Positions 23,933 to 33,151 of a stretch of 64,000 nucleotides of DNA are shown in pieces (the first letter of the stretch is position 1; each line of letters starts with the position of its first letter). The DNA is from Pseudarthrobacter sp. AL07. GTDB lineage: Bacteria; Actinomycetota; Actinomycetes; Actinomycetales; Micrococcaceae. A program made the translations under genes and the position numbers. The stretch covers positions 1-64,000 of the forward strand of contig NZ_JASBRB010000013.1 of NCBI RefSeq assembly GCF_029960665.1, read 5' to 3'. The notes below the pieces were generated by a model, which saw only the letters and a program-made list of their open reading frames with translations, ran no database searches and was not told the origin of the DNA.

Positions 23933-25240
23933 TCAGCCGGAGATGCCGCTGACAATGAGGATGACGCCGCAAATAAGGGCCACGATCCCAAAAGCCAGAA
24001 CGAGGACCTGCATGAGACGGAGCCGTTTCGCGCGGGCCAGGCCTGCCGTTGCCGCATCCAGCGGCTCCAGCCCGTGTGCTGACCGTGCCGGGATGCGCGG
24101 CAGGTCATCAAACAGGTCGTCCGGCTCCCCCACCGGCATATCAGGCATGACGGGCTGGACGGGGACGATACTTTTCGGCGCCGTGGCCGCTCTGGCAGCA
24201 GCTTCCGCACGGGCGATCACACTGGAACGGCCCGCAGCGGCTGCCTGCGCAGAACCCGCGGCCGGCGCCGTTGAAGCAGTGGACGGCCGGCGGCCCTTCC
24301 CGCCAGCCCTGACCTTCGGTCCGGGCTGGGTCATCAGTGGCACGTAAGAGGTCGCCGGGGGTTTCATCACAGGACGGTCGATGCCGGGTACCTGCACAAA
24401 TTCCAGCGGCGTCACCATGGCCAGGTTATCGGCGGTGGCCGGGCCAGTCCGGGGAACGGATTCGGTGGCCTGCGTGGAGGCAGCCTGCGTGGGCGCAGGT
24501 ACTGGCTGCGCAGGGGCAGCCTGCTCGGCCAGCTTCTGCTTGGCCATTGCCCGGCGGTTGAGCACCGCCGCACGCTCGGCCAAGGCGATCTGTTCCGCAA
24601 GGATGTCCGGATCCACAGCTTCGGGGTCCAGCGAGGCGATGTGTTCCATCTTGGCCAGTTGGTTCCTGGCCTGCTCAGCGATGAGGGCTCGGGCCGCGAG
24701 TGCCTGTTCCACGCTCATGCCAGCCGGAACACCTGAATCCTTGTTCGGCGCGGAGGGCCCGGTCTTTTCTGCGGATACAGCGGTGCCGTGACCCGGCTTC
24801 GACGGATCTGGCTGGGTTTGACCCGGCTTGGCCTGGCCCGGTTTGGCCTGCCCTGGCTTAGGTTGGCTCGGCGCAGGTTGGCTTGGCAGTGGCTGCCCCA
24901 TGGGAGCGGGAATGATGGGATTGGCCGAAGTGACGGCCTGTTCCTTCAGTTGCTGGAGCCGCAGCTGCCTGCGGGTCGGAGGGCCCCCAGCGGAAAGCTG
25001 GCCCTCTTTCTCCTCAAGTTCCTTGATGGCACGAAGGGCCGCGCGGTCGCGGGCCCTGATCTGCGAGGACCGCTGCGCCGGGGTCTGCTCGGGGACGGAG
25101 TCCACCGGGGTATCAGCCGCGCGCCGTTGTTTTGAGGCAGGCGAAATCTGGCCCGGGCGGTTGGACCCGGGAGCCGTGTTCTCATCTCTGGCCTGTCGCA
25201 GTTCGCGGCGGCTGCGGACGGGGGGCTTTTCCTGACTCAT
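23933..25240 (-). CDS. Proline/glutamine-rich protein with C-terminal membrane anchor
   Basis: A 435-residue low-complexity protein. Most of it is Pro, Ala, Gln and Lys-rich and probably disordered, including a repeat-like PGQAKPGQAKPGQTQPDPSKP tract near the middle (imperfect KPGQA units). Helical Arg/Ala stretches (QALAARALIAEQARNQLA, then AERAAVLNRRAMAKQKLAEQ) flank it. The C-terminus is one transmembrane helix (MQVLVLAFGIVALICGVILI). The start is ATG 25240, 7 nt after the nadD stop; ATG 25270 would overlap nadD. It lies between nadD and rsfS, an actinobacterial insertion of unknown function. The topology suggests a tail-anchored cytoplasmic protein. Confidence 0.75.
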   Translation of the reverse strand: MSQEKPPVRSRRELRQARDENTAPGSNRPGQISPASKQRRAADTPVDSVPEQTPAQRSSQIRARDRAALRAIKELEEKEGQLSAGGPPTRRQLRLQQLKEQAVTSANPIIPAPMGQPLPSQPAPSQPKPGQAKPGQAKPGQTQPDPSKPGHGTAVSAEKTGPSAPNKDSGVPAGMSVEQALAARALIAEQARNQLAKMEHIASLDPEAVDPDILAEQIALAERAAVLNRRAMAKQKLAEQAAPAQPVPAPTQAASTQATESVPRTGPATADNLAMVTPLEFVQVPGIDRPVMKPPATSYVPLMTQPGPKVRAGGKGRRPSTASTAPAAGSAQAAAAGRSSVIARAEAAARAATAPKSIVPVQPVMPDMPVGEPDDLFDDLPRIPARSAHGLEPLDAATAGLARAKRLRLMQVLVLAFGIVALICGVILIVSGISG

Positions 25241-25247
25241 TGAGGAC

Positions 25248-25865
25248 TCATTCAGTACTGGCTGGCTCATCTGTTTTGGTAGTTCGGACGTCCTCGGGAT
25301 CTGGTCCCTCGGCGTACAGACCATATTTGGCGATGTATTGGACCACTCCGTCCGGCACGAGGTACCAAACGGGGTTGTTCCCTGCTACACGGACACGGCA
25401 GTCCGTGGACGAGATGGCCATGGCGGGCACCTCGAGAAGGCTCACGTCTTTGCGGCCCATGCCATCAAGCACATGTCCTGGCCGTGTCACGCCGACAAAA
25501 TGCGCCAGGGACCACAGCTCGTCAATGTCCTTCCAGGACAGGATCTGCGCAAGCGCATCCGCACCGGTAATGAAAAACAGATCCGCATCCGGACGCTGGG
25601 TCCGGAGATCCCGCAAGGTATCAATGGTATACGTGGGACCGGGCCGGTCAACATCCACCCTGCTGACGGTGAACCGGGGGTTTGATGCCGTGGCAATTAC
25701 CGTCATAAGGTAGCGGTGCTCAGAATCGCTGACCTGCTTGTGCGACTTCTGCCACGGCTGCCCCGTGGGGACAAAAACCACTTCATCCAGGCCGAACTTG
25801 GCGGCCACCTCGCTGGCTGCAACAAGGTGGCCGTGGTGGATGGGATCAAACGTCCCGCCCATCAC
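25248..25865 (-). CDS. nadD: Nicotinate-nucleotide adenylyltransferase
   Basis: A 205-residue NadD, which joins nicotinate mononucleotide and ATP to deamido-NAD. The nucleotidyltransferase motif [12 protein letters not shown] is at the N-terminus, and the second motif [12 protein letters not shown] near residue 160. The start codon is unclear: GTG 25865 followed by ATG 25862 are the only usual starts, but the frame stays open upstream with family-like residues ([12 protein letters not shown]), so the true start may be a non-standard codon upstream. The order nadD, unknown gene, rsfS downstream and a small membrane gene upstream suggests one transcript. Confidence 0.95.
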   Translation of the reverse strand: MMGGTFDPIHHGHLVAASEVAAKFGLDEVVFVPTGQPWQKSHKQVSDSEHRYLMTVIATASNPRFTVSRVDVDRPGPTYTIDTLRDLRTQRPDADLFFITGADALAQILSWKDIDELWSLAHFVGVTRPGHVLDGMGRKDVSLLEVPAMAISSTDCRVRVAGNNPVWYLVPDGVVQYIAKYGLYAEGPDPEDVRTTKTDEPASTE

Positions 25866-25917
25866 GCCCAGCCGCAGCCGCCCCTGCGCACCATCACGGT
25901 GCAGAACACGCGAAATG

Positions 25918-26148
25918 TCAGTGGCCTTGGCCGTGGTCGTGCTTGTTGGGGTGCTGGCGATGCGGATCAGCGTGCTCGTCCGTTACCGTGTGACGGTTGC
26001 CCAGGTTGGAGTAGGACCACGTCACGAACATCAACACCATCAGGATGGCGAAAATGGATACGCCGAAGACCCACGGCTCAGCCCAGATCGGAGCGGGCGC
26101 GTGTTCCCCACCTTCGGCAACGGTCATGGCAATCTGCTGGAGTAGCAT
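25918..26148 (-). CDS. Small single-pass membrane protein, His-rich tail
   Basis: A 76-residue protein with a short outer part, one transmembrane helix ([19 protein letters not shown], about 26-44) and a hydrophilic tail with many His and Asp ([24 protein letters not shown]; 8 His in the last 25 residues). The start is ATG 26148. It lies between proA and nadD on the same strand. A metal-binding tail is suggested by composition only. I do not recognise a named family. Confidence 0.72.
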   Translation of the reverse strand: MLLQQIAMTVAEGGEHAPAPIWAEPWVFGVSIFAILMVLMFVTWSYSNLGNRHTVTDEHADPHRQHPNKHDHGQGH

Positions 26149-26223
26149 TTTCTCCCCTAAGGCTCAAGGATGTGGCAGCGGATTGTCCCGCCGTTCCGGA
26201 CTTCTGTCTATATTACCGCGTTG

Positions 26224-27576
26224 CTACCCGCGGACCTGGCCCTCGCCCTGAACGATCCACTTGGTGGTGGTCAGCTCCGTCAGTCCCATGGGGCCGCGCG
26301 CGTGCAGCTTCTGCGTGGAGATGCCAACCTCGGCACCCAGGCCCAGCTCGCCGCCGTCGGTAAACCGCGTGGACGCGTTGACGATCACCGCCGCCGAATC
26401 AATCTCGGCGATAAACCGTTCCGCGTTAGCGAGGTTGTTGGTAAGGATGGCTTCGGTGTGGCCCGTGGTCCAGGTCCGGATGTGCTTCACGGCATCATCC
26501 AGGCTGTCCACCATGGCCACGGCGAGGTCCAGGTCCATGTACTCGGTTGCCCAATCCTCATCAGTTGCCGGCTCGGACTCAATGGAGGACGGCAGTGCCG
26601 CCCGGATGCGCTCGTCGGCATGGAGCCTGACGCCGGCACCGCGCAGCGCGGCGGCTACAGCGGGCAACACAGTGGACTTCGAATGGACCAGCAGGGTCTC
26701 CACGGTGTTGCAGACACTGGGCCGCTGGGTCTTGGAGTTCAGGAGGATCTCCACCGCCATGTCCTCGCTGGCGGATTCGTCGATGAAGATATGCACATTG
26801 CCCTCACCGGTCTCGATGACCGGCACGGCGGCGTTCAGCACCACGGACTGGATCAGATCCCGGCCGCCGCGCGGAATCAGGACATCAACGCGGCCGCGGG
26901 CACGCATCAGCGCATTCGCACCTTCACGGCCGTACTGGTCCACAGTCTGAATGGCGTCCGCCGGCAGCCCGACGGAGTGCAGGGCTTCGCGAAGGATCTG
27001 GACCAGTGCTTCGTTGGTGAAAGCGGCAGCAGTACCGCCGCGGAGGATGACGGCGTTCCCGCTCTTGAGGCCAAGTCCGGCAATATCTACCGTGACGTTG
27101 GGGCGGGCCTCGTAAATGGCGGCCACCACTCCCATGGGCACGTTGATCTGGCGCAGGCGCAGCCCATTGGGCAGGGTCTGGCCGCGGACAACGTTTCCTA
27201 CCGGATCCGGCAGGCTGGCCAGGTTCTCCAGTGAAGCGACGAGCCCGTCGATCCGGGTGTCAGTCAGGGTGAGCCGGTCCAGCAGTGCCGCCGACGTGCC
27301 GTTGGCTTTGCCGGCCGCAACATCCTTGGCGTTGGCGGACAGGATCAAGTCCTTCCGCTCCAGCAGTGCAGCACCGATTGCCCGGAGGCCACTGTCCTTC
27401 AAGGCGCGGTTGGCTCCGGACATCTGGCGTGCAGCCTGCCGCGAGCGGTCAGCGATGATGTGGACGGCTGCCTCGACCTCCGCCGGAGTGGGGGTACTCC
27501 CCCGTTCCGGCCCGGAAGGAACCGCGTTCGAATTGTTGGACGTACCAGGGGCTTGGGAAATCAGTGCCTCAGTCAT
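26224..27576 (-). CDS. proA: Gamma-glutamyl phosphate reductase
   Basis: A 450-residue ProA, the second enzyme of proline synthesis, which reduces gamma-glutamyl phosphate to glutamate semialdehyde with NADPH. It is an aldehyde-dehydrogenase fold; the catalytic Cys is in RPSVCNTVETLLVH. The cofactor region PMGVVAAIYEARPNVT and the stretch GLKSGNAVILRGG are clear. The first 30 residues (Ser/Pro/Asn-rich) are an extension relative to the usual 415-420 aa form. It follows proB by 26 nt. Confidence 0.97.
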   Translation of the reverse strand: MTEALISQAPGTSNNSNAVPSGPERGSTPTPAEVEAAVHIIADRSRQAARQMSGANRALKDSGLRAIGAALLERKDLILSANAKDVAAGKANGTSAALLDRLTLTDTRIDGLVASLENLASLPDPVGNVVRGQTLPNGLRLRQINVPMGVVAAIYEARPNVTVDIAGLGLKSGNAVILRGGTAAAFTNEALVQILREALHSVGLPADAIQTVDQYGREGANALMRARGRVDVLIPRGGRDLIQSVVLNAAVPVIETGEGNVHIFIDESASEDMAVEILLNSKTQRPSVCNTVETLLVHSKSTVLPAVAAALRGAGVRLHADERIRAALPSSIESEPATDEDWATEYMDLDLAVAMVDSLDDAVKHIRTWTTGHTEAILTNNLANAERFIAEIDSAAVIVNASTRFTDGGELGLGAEVGISTQKLHARGPMGLTELTTTKWIVQGEGQVRG

Positions 27577-27602
27577 CCTTCAAGTCTAGGCGAGCGGACC
27601 GC

Positions 27603-28751
27603 TCAGACCAGCACCAGGTCGTCGATATGGACAACCTCACGGTCGAAGCCGCGGCCCAGGGACTCGCCCAGTTCCACTGTCGAGCGGCCCAGCATCTGGG
27701 GCAACTCTTCGGAAGAGTAATTCACCAAACCGCGCGCGATGATGGTACCGTCGCCGGCCACCATCTCGACGGCGTCGCCGGCTTCGAAGGTGCCGTCCAC
27801 CGATGAAATTCCGGCGGGGAGCAGCGAGTAGCGATTGTCCCGCACAGCATGCACGGCGCCGTCGTCAAGAAAGAGCCGGCCCTGGACATGCGCCAGGTGG
27901 GCGAGCCACATCATCCGCACGGACTTCCGGCCGCTGTTGACGGTGAACCAGGTCCCCACGTCTTCACCGGCCAGGGCGGCTGCGGCGTTCGCGGTGGAGG
28001 TGACCAGCGCCGGGATGCCGGAATCGGCGGCCATGATGGCAGCCTCGACTTTAGTCTGCATTCCGCCGGTGCCTACGCCTGCCTTGCCCGGCTTCCCGAT
28101 GGTCACTGCCTCAAGATCTTCGGGGCCGTCCACCTGGGAGATGCGCTTGGCGCCCTTGGCGGGCGGGCCGTCGTATATCGAGTCGACGTCGGACAGCAGG
28201 ATCAGGGCGTCAGCACGGACCAGATGGGCCACTAGCGCTGAGAGCCTGTCGTTGTCGCCGAAACGGATCTTGTGCGTGGCAACGGTGTCGTTTTCGTTGA
28301 CCACCGGCACCACGCCGAGGTTGAGGAGGCGGTTCAGTGCACGGAACGCGTTCGCGTGGTGGCTGCGACGCATGAGGTCATCTGCAGTCAGCAACACCTG
28401 GCTGACGGTGACGCCGTGGGCGCCGAATGCGTGCGTGTAGCGCGCCATGAGCAGGCCCTGGCCCACGCTGGCGGCAGCCTGCTGGGTGGCGAGGTCGCGC
28501 GGGCGCTTCACCAGACCGAGGGGCGCAAGCCCTGCGGAAATGGCTCCCGAGGAAACCAGGATAATTTCCGTGCCGGCGTTATGTTTGGCGGCCAAAACAT
28601 CTGCGAGGGCGGTGAGGGACTCTTCCGAAATGCCGCCCTTGATGCTGGTCAGCGACGACGACCCGACCTTGACAACGATCCGGCGGGCCCGGGCGAGTAC
28701 ACTGCGGTCGCCTTTGGGTTCCTCGATGATTACGGCGGAATTTTCGGTCAT
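27603..28751 (-). CDS. proB: Glutamate 5-kinase
   Basis: A 382-residue ProB that phosphorylates glutamate in the first step of proline synthesis. The amino-acid-kinase domain begins RRIVVKVGSSSLTS and includes VSSGAISAGLAPLG and PVVNENDTVAT; the C-terminal PUA domain is present (last 80 residues). I start at ATG 28751, which has GAGG 8 nt upstream; ATG 28772 would overlap obgE by 11 nt and remains possible. The gene order obgE-proB-proA is standard in actinobacteria. Confidence 0.97.
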   Translation of the reverse strand: MTENSAVIIEEPKGDRSVLARARRIVVKVGSSSLTSIKGGISEESLTALADVLAAKHNAGTEIILVSSGAISAGLAPLGLVKRPRDLATQQAAASVGQGLLMARYTHAFGAHGVTVSQVLLTADDLMRRSHHANAFRALNRLLNLGVVPVVNENDTVATHKIRFGDNDRLSALVAHLVRADALILLSDVDSIYDGPPAKGAKRISQVDGPEDLEAVTIGKPGKAGVGTGGMQTKVEAAIMAADSGIPALVTSTANAAAALAGEDVGTWFTVNSGRKSVRMMWLAHLAHVQGRLFLDDGAVHAVRDNRYSLLPAGISSVDGTFEAGDAVEMVAGDGTIIARGLVNYSSEELPQMLGRSTVELGESLGRGFDREVVHIDDLVLV

Positions 28752-28761
28752 TTCAGTGGCC

Positions 28762-30453
<1,692 letters not shown>

Positions 30454-30466
30454 TCAGAACTATTTG

Positions 30467-30730
30467 TTACTCTGCAGCTGCAGCAGCAACGATGTTGACA
30501 ACGCGGCGACCGCGGCGGGTGCCGAACTGGACGGCTCCCGGTGCCAGTGCGAACAGTGTGTCGTCGCCGCCACGGCCAACGCCAGCGCCCGGGTGGAAGT
30601 GGGTGCCACGCTGGCGGACAATGATCTCGCCTGCGGAAACTACCTGACCACCGAAGCGCTTGACGCCGAGGTACTGGGCGTTGGAGTCACGACCGTTGCG
30701 AGTGGAACTCGCGCCTTTTTTATGTGCCAT
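30467..30730 (-). CDS. rpmA: 50S ribosomal protein L27
   Basis: An 87-residue L27 (bL27). It begins [19 protein letters not shown], the direct form without the cleaved N-terminal extension seen in Firmicutes, and holds [20 protein letters not shown]. It sits in the peptidyl-transferase center. It is 61 nt downstream of rplU. Confidence 0.98.
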   Translation of the reverse strand: MAHKKGASSTRNGRDSNAQYLGVKRFGGQVVSAGEIIVRQRGTHFHPGAGVGRGGDDTLFALAPGAVQFGTRRGRRVVNIVAAAAAE

Positions 30731-30791
30731 TTGAAATGCCTGCCTTTAAATTCTGGGGAATCTGCTGAAGAACCTGAACAGTAACGAAGAG

Positions 30792-31100
30792 TTACTTGAT
30801 ACCCGTGATCTTGACCTTGGTCAATTCCTGACGGTGACCCTGGCGCTTCTTGTAACCGGTCTTGTTCTTGAACTTCTGGATGACGATCTTCGGACCACGG
30901 AGGTCTTCGAGGATCTCAGCCGTAACCGTTACCTTGGCCAGGTCCGCAGCAGCAGAGGTGACTTTGTCACCGTCTACCAGGAGCAGTGCGGGCAACTCAA
31001 AAGTGCTGCCGGCTCCACCGGGGACGCGGTTCAGGGTAACGAAGTCTCCAACGGAAACCTTCTCTTGGCGGCCGCCTGCGCGGACAATCGCGTACACCAC
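30792..31100 (-). CDS. rplU: 50S ribosomal protein L21
   Basis: A 102-residue L21 (bL21) when started at GTG 31100, giving [19 protein letters not shown], the normal N-terminus. The open frame reaches GTG 31112, which would add four residues. AAGTGAG lies 7 nt upstream of the chosen start. [15 protein letters not shown] is the C-terminal rRNA-binding part. It begins the rplU-rpmA unit, with a 127-nt leader. Confidence 0.97.
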   Translation of the reverse strand: MVYAIVRAGGRQEKVSVGDFVTLNRVPGGAGSTFELPALLLVDGDKVTSAAADLAKVTVTAEILEDLRGPKIVIQKFKNKTGYKKRQGHRQELTKVKITGIK

Positions 31101-31227
31101 TTGGGAACTCACTTCTCTCGACGTTTATTACTAAATTTGCGTGCTGAACCCGATTCAATAATCGGCCGGGTTCTCGCTGTGCCTCAACGCCGTGGGGTCG
31201 TAACCCAAGTGTTGGCGTAAGCACCGA
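31101..31227 (-). promoter_or_regulatory. 5' leader of rplU-rpmA
   Basis: About 127 nt of untranslated RNA from the proposed start (near 31227) to rplU. Ribosomal protein leaders of this length often hold an autoregulatory site, but I cannot draw a specific known L21 structure from the sequence. Confidence 0.35.
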
Positions 31228-31233
31228 AGATCT

Positions 31234-31263
31234 AGAATACGCTAATTTTGCCTTCGGCCGCAA
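31234..31263 (-). promoter_or_regulatory. Promoter of rplU-rpmA
   Basis: On the minus strand TTGCGG (31258-31263) and TATTCT (31234-31239) lie 18 nt apart, upstream of rplU in an AT-richer stretch. Confidence 0.6.
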
Positions 31264-31372
31264 ATGAGGCTGGTTACGGTCGGTTGTCTGTGATAGGACC
31301 CATAAGCAGGTACTGCACTGACAATCCAAAACCGTGCCTGACTATCGTACAGGCCAGGCGGGCCCCGGACTG

Positions 31373-32971
31373 TCAGGAATGAATTCGCGGCGCGTCGAAG
31401 AATTCCACTTCGAACCGGCACGACTGCCTGAACGCCACGAGCATCGCCGCACGTTCATCGGTGGAAGCGCTCCGGCCGGCCTCGTCAGCCAAGGCGATGG
31501 CGTCGCGGGTGGCCTGCGCGAAGTCCTCGTCAGCGTAGGCCCGCAACCAGTCGGCATAGGGGTGCTCTTTCGGTGCACCGGCGGCCAGGAACTCCGCGTG
31601 GAGGGTCTGTCCCACCTCGGCGTACAACCAGAAGCACGGCAGCACCGCAGCGACGAGGACCGCGTAGCTGCCTGAGGCCGAGGCTGCCAGCAGGTGGTCC
31701 ACGTAGGACTTGGTGACTGGGCCAAGGGCGGAGTTCACCGTCCTGGTGCTCAGCCACGTGCGGTGCAGCTCGGATTCGACCTCAAGGCATTGCCGGGCAG
31801 ACTTTGCCCAGAACGTCTGCGCGGCTTCCGTGGGCGCCAGCGCACTGGCCCGGGCCAGGACCCGCGAATAGCCGTTCAGGTAGATGGCGTCCTGCGCAAG
31901 GTAGTAGCCGAACTCTTCCTCAGCCAACGTGCCGCCCGCCAGGTCGCGGATGAAATCCAGCCCGAAGATGGCCGCAAGATCCGGCGCCGACGCCCGCTGG
32001 AGCGTCTGGGCGAATTCGCCGGCTGCCGGAACCTGTTTCATGTGGTGGAAGTGGTTGATGGGGCCGTGGCCACCGCCCACCTCCAGTTGATCAGCGGCCT
32101 GCAGTGCGCCGACCAGCCAAGGCTTCACGTGCCGCAGCGCGGATTCCCAGTTCCCCAGCCTCGCCTGGGCCGTAGCCATAGCCGACGACAGCGAGCAGCC
32201 GGTGCCGTGGCTGTTGCGGGTTGGGATCCTGTCACCGCTCACTTCCACTACCTCCTGGGCGAGCAGCCCGGCGGCGTTGACCAGGGCATCCGGGCACGCA
32301 CCGCCGTCGAGATGGCCGCCCTTGACCAGGACCGTGGCACCGGCCGAGGCGGACAACCGCTGCCCCTGTCCGAGCGCATCAGGCCAGTCCCGCGCCTGCG
32401 GCTCCCCCACCAGGATGGCCAATTCGGCCAGGTTGGGGGTGATCAGGTCAGCGAGCGGGAGCAGCTCCCGCAGAGCTGCCTCGGCAGACTCGTGCAGCAG
32501 CCGATCACCGCTCGTGGCCACCATCACCGGATCGAGAACGACGACGGCGGGACGCGCCTTTTCCAGCCAGTCCCGGACCACGCCAATCACCGCAGCATCG
32601 CCGAGCATGCCGATCTTGACCGCATCGATAGTGATGTCGTCGCTGATGGCGTCCAGCTGCTGGCCCAGGAAGGATGCCGGCGGCACGTGAACCGCCTGCA
32701 CCCCCTGGGTGTTCTGGACTGTCAGTGCAGTGATGGCCGCCATGCCGTAGCCGCCAAGAGCCGCAATGCTTTTGAGGTCGGCCTGGACGCCCGCGCCGCC
32801 TGACGGGTCCGATCCGGCAATGGACAGCACCCGCGGGACGTCACGCAGCACCTGGACGTTGCCAGACCGGCCTGGCGCAGGCCGGACCTCACCCTGGTTT
32901 GCTGAGATATCCGGCAGAACCGCCGCGGGCGTTGCAGAAGGAAGGACAGAACTTGAAGCCAAAGGAGACAT
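31373..32971 (-). CDS. Bifunctional hydroxymethylpyrimidine (phosphate) kinase / TenA-type thiaminase II
   Basis: A 532-residue fusion. Residues about 48-305 are ThiD, which phosphorylates HMP and HMP-phosphate: VLSIAGSDPSGGAGVQADLK at the start, VVLDPVMVATSGDRLL in the middle, VLVKGGHL and the anion-hole NSHGTGCSLSSA near 260. Residues about 318-530 are TenA, which salvages aminopyrimidine by hydrolysis: FGYYLAQDAIYLNGYSRVLA, then AVLPCFWLYAEVGQ, and FRQSCRFEVEFFD with the conserved late Glu/Phe region. The ATG at 32971 is part of the TPP riboswitch 3' strand and has AAGGG directly adjacent, too close for a normal ribosome-binding site, so translation may start further in (the first 45 residues are not conserved in ThiD). 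The TPP riboswitch upstream confirms thiamine-dependent control. Confidence 0.93.
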   Translation of the reverse strand: MSPLASSSVLPSATPAAVLPDISANQGEVRPAPGRSGNVQVLRDVPRVLSIAGSDPSGGAGVQADLKSIAALGGYGMAAITALTVQNTQGVQAVHVPPASFLGQQLDAISDDITIDAVKIGMLGDAAVIGVVRDWLEKARPAVVVLDPVMVATSGDRLLHESAEAALRELLPLADLITPNLAELAILVGEPQARDWPDALGQGQRLSASAGATVLVKGGHLDGGACPDALVNAAGLLAQEVVEVSGDRIPTRNSHGTGCSLSSAMATAQARLGNWESALRHVKPWLVGALQAADQLEVGGGHGPINHFHHMKQVPAAGEFAQTLQRASAPDLAAIFGLDFIRDLAGGTLAEEEFGYYLAQDAIYLNGYSRVLARASALAPTEAAQTFWAKSARQCLEVESELHRTWLSTRTVNSALGPVTKSYVDHLLAASASGSYAVLVAAVLPCFWLYAEVGQTLHAEFLAAGAPKEHPYADWLRAYADEDFAQATRDAIALADEAGRSASTDERAAMLVAFRQSCRFEVEFFDAPRIHS

Positions 32972-33048
32972 CCCTTCGCCGGTGCTAGCCGGACAGGTTC
33001 AACGGGTGTGGATCTCAGCCGGCTCTCTGCGCGGCACCCCGTGTCAGT
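32967..33048 (-). promoter_or_regulatory. TPP riboswitch (THI box)
   Basis: Minus-strand RNA shows the invariant parts in order: GACACGGGGTGCC, GGCTGAGATCCACACCC, GTTGAACCTGTCCGG and CTAGCACCGGCGAAGGGATG. It precedes the ThiD-TenA gene and its last strand includes the AAGGG and the ATG, so thiamine pyrophosphate should block ribosome access rather than (or as well as) transcription. Confidence 0.96.
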
Positions 33049-33083
33049 CACCAGCCTAGCGTCCCTCGGGACATAACGCAGGA

Positions 33084-33123
33084 CGCCCGGACGCAGCCTG
33101 TGATTCACAGACACGTCCGGGCG
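33084..33123 (-). terminator. Terminator of rne
   Basis: A 10-bp stem (33084-33093 with 33114-33123) enclosing a second small hairpin (CTGTGATTCACAG). It follows the rne stop by about 30 nt and precedes the TPP riboswitch. Confidence 0.65.
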
Positions 33124-33151
33124 CCGTTGTAGAGGCTTGCCCGCTGCTTCG

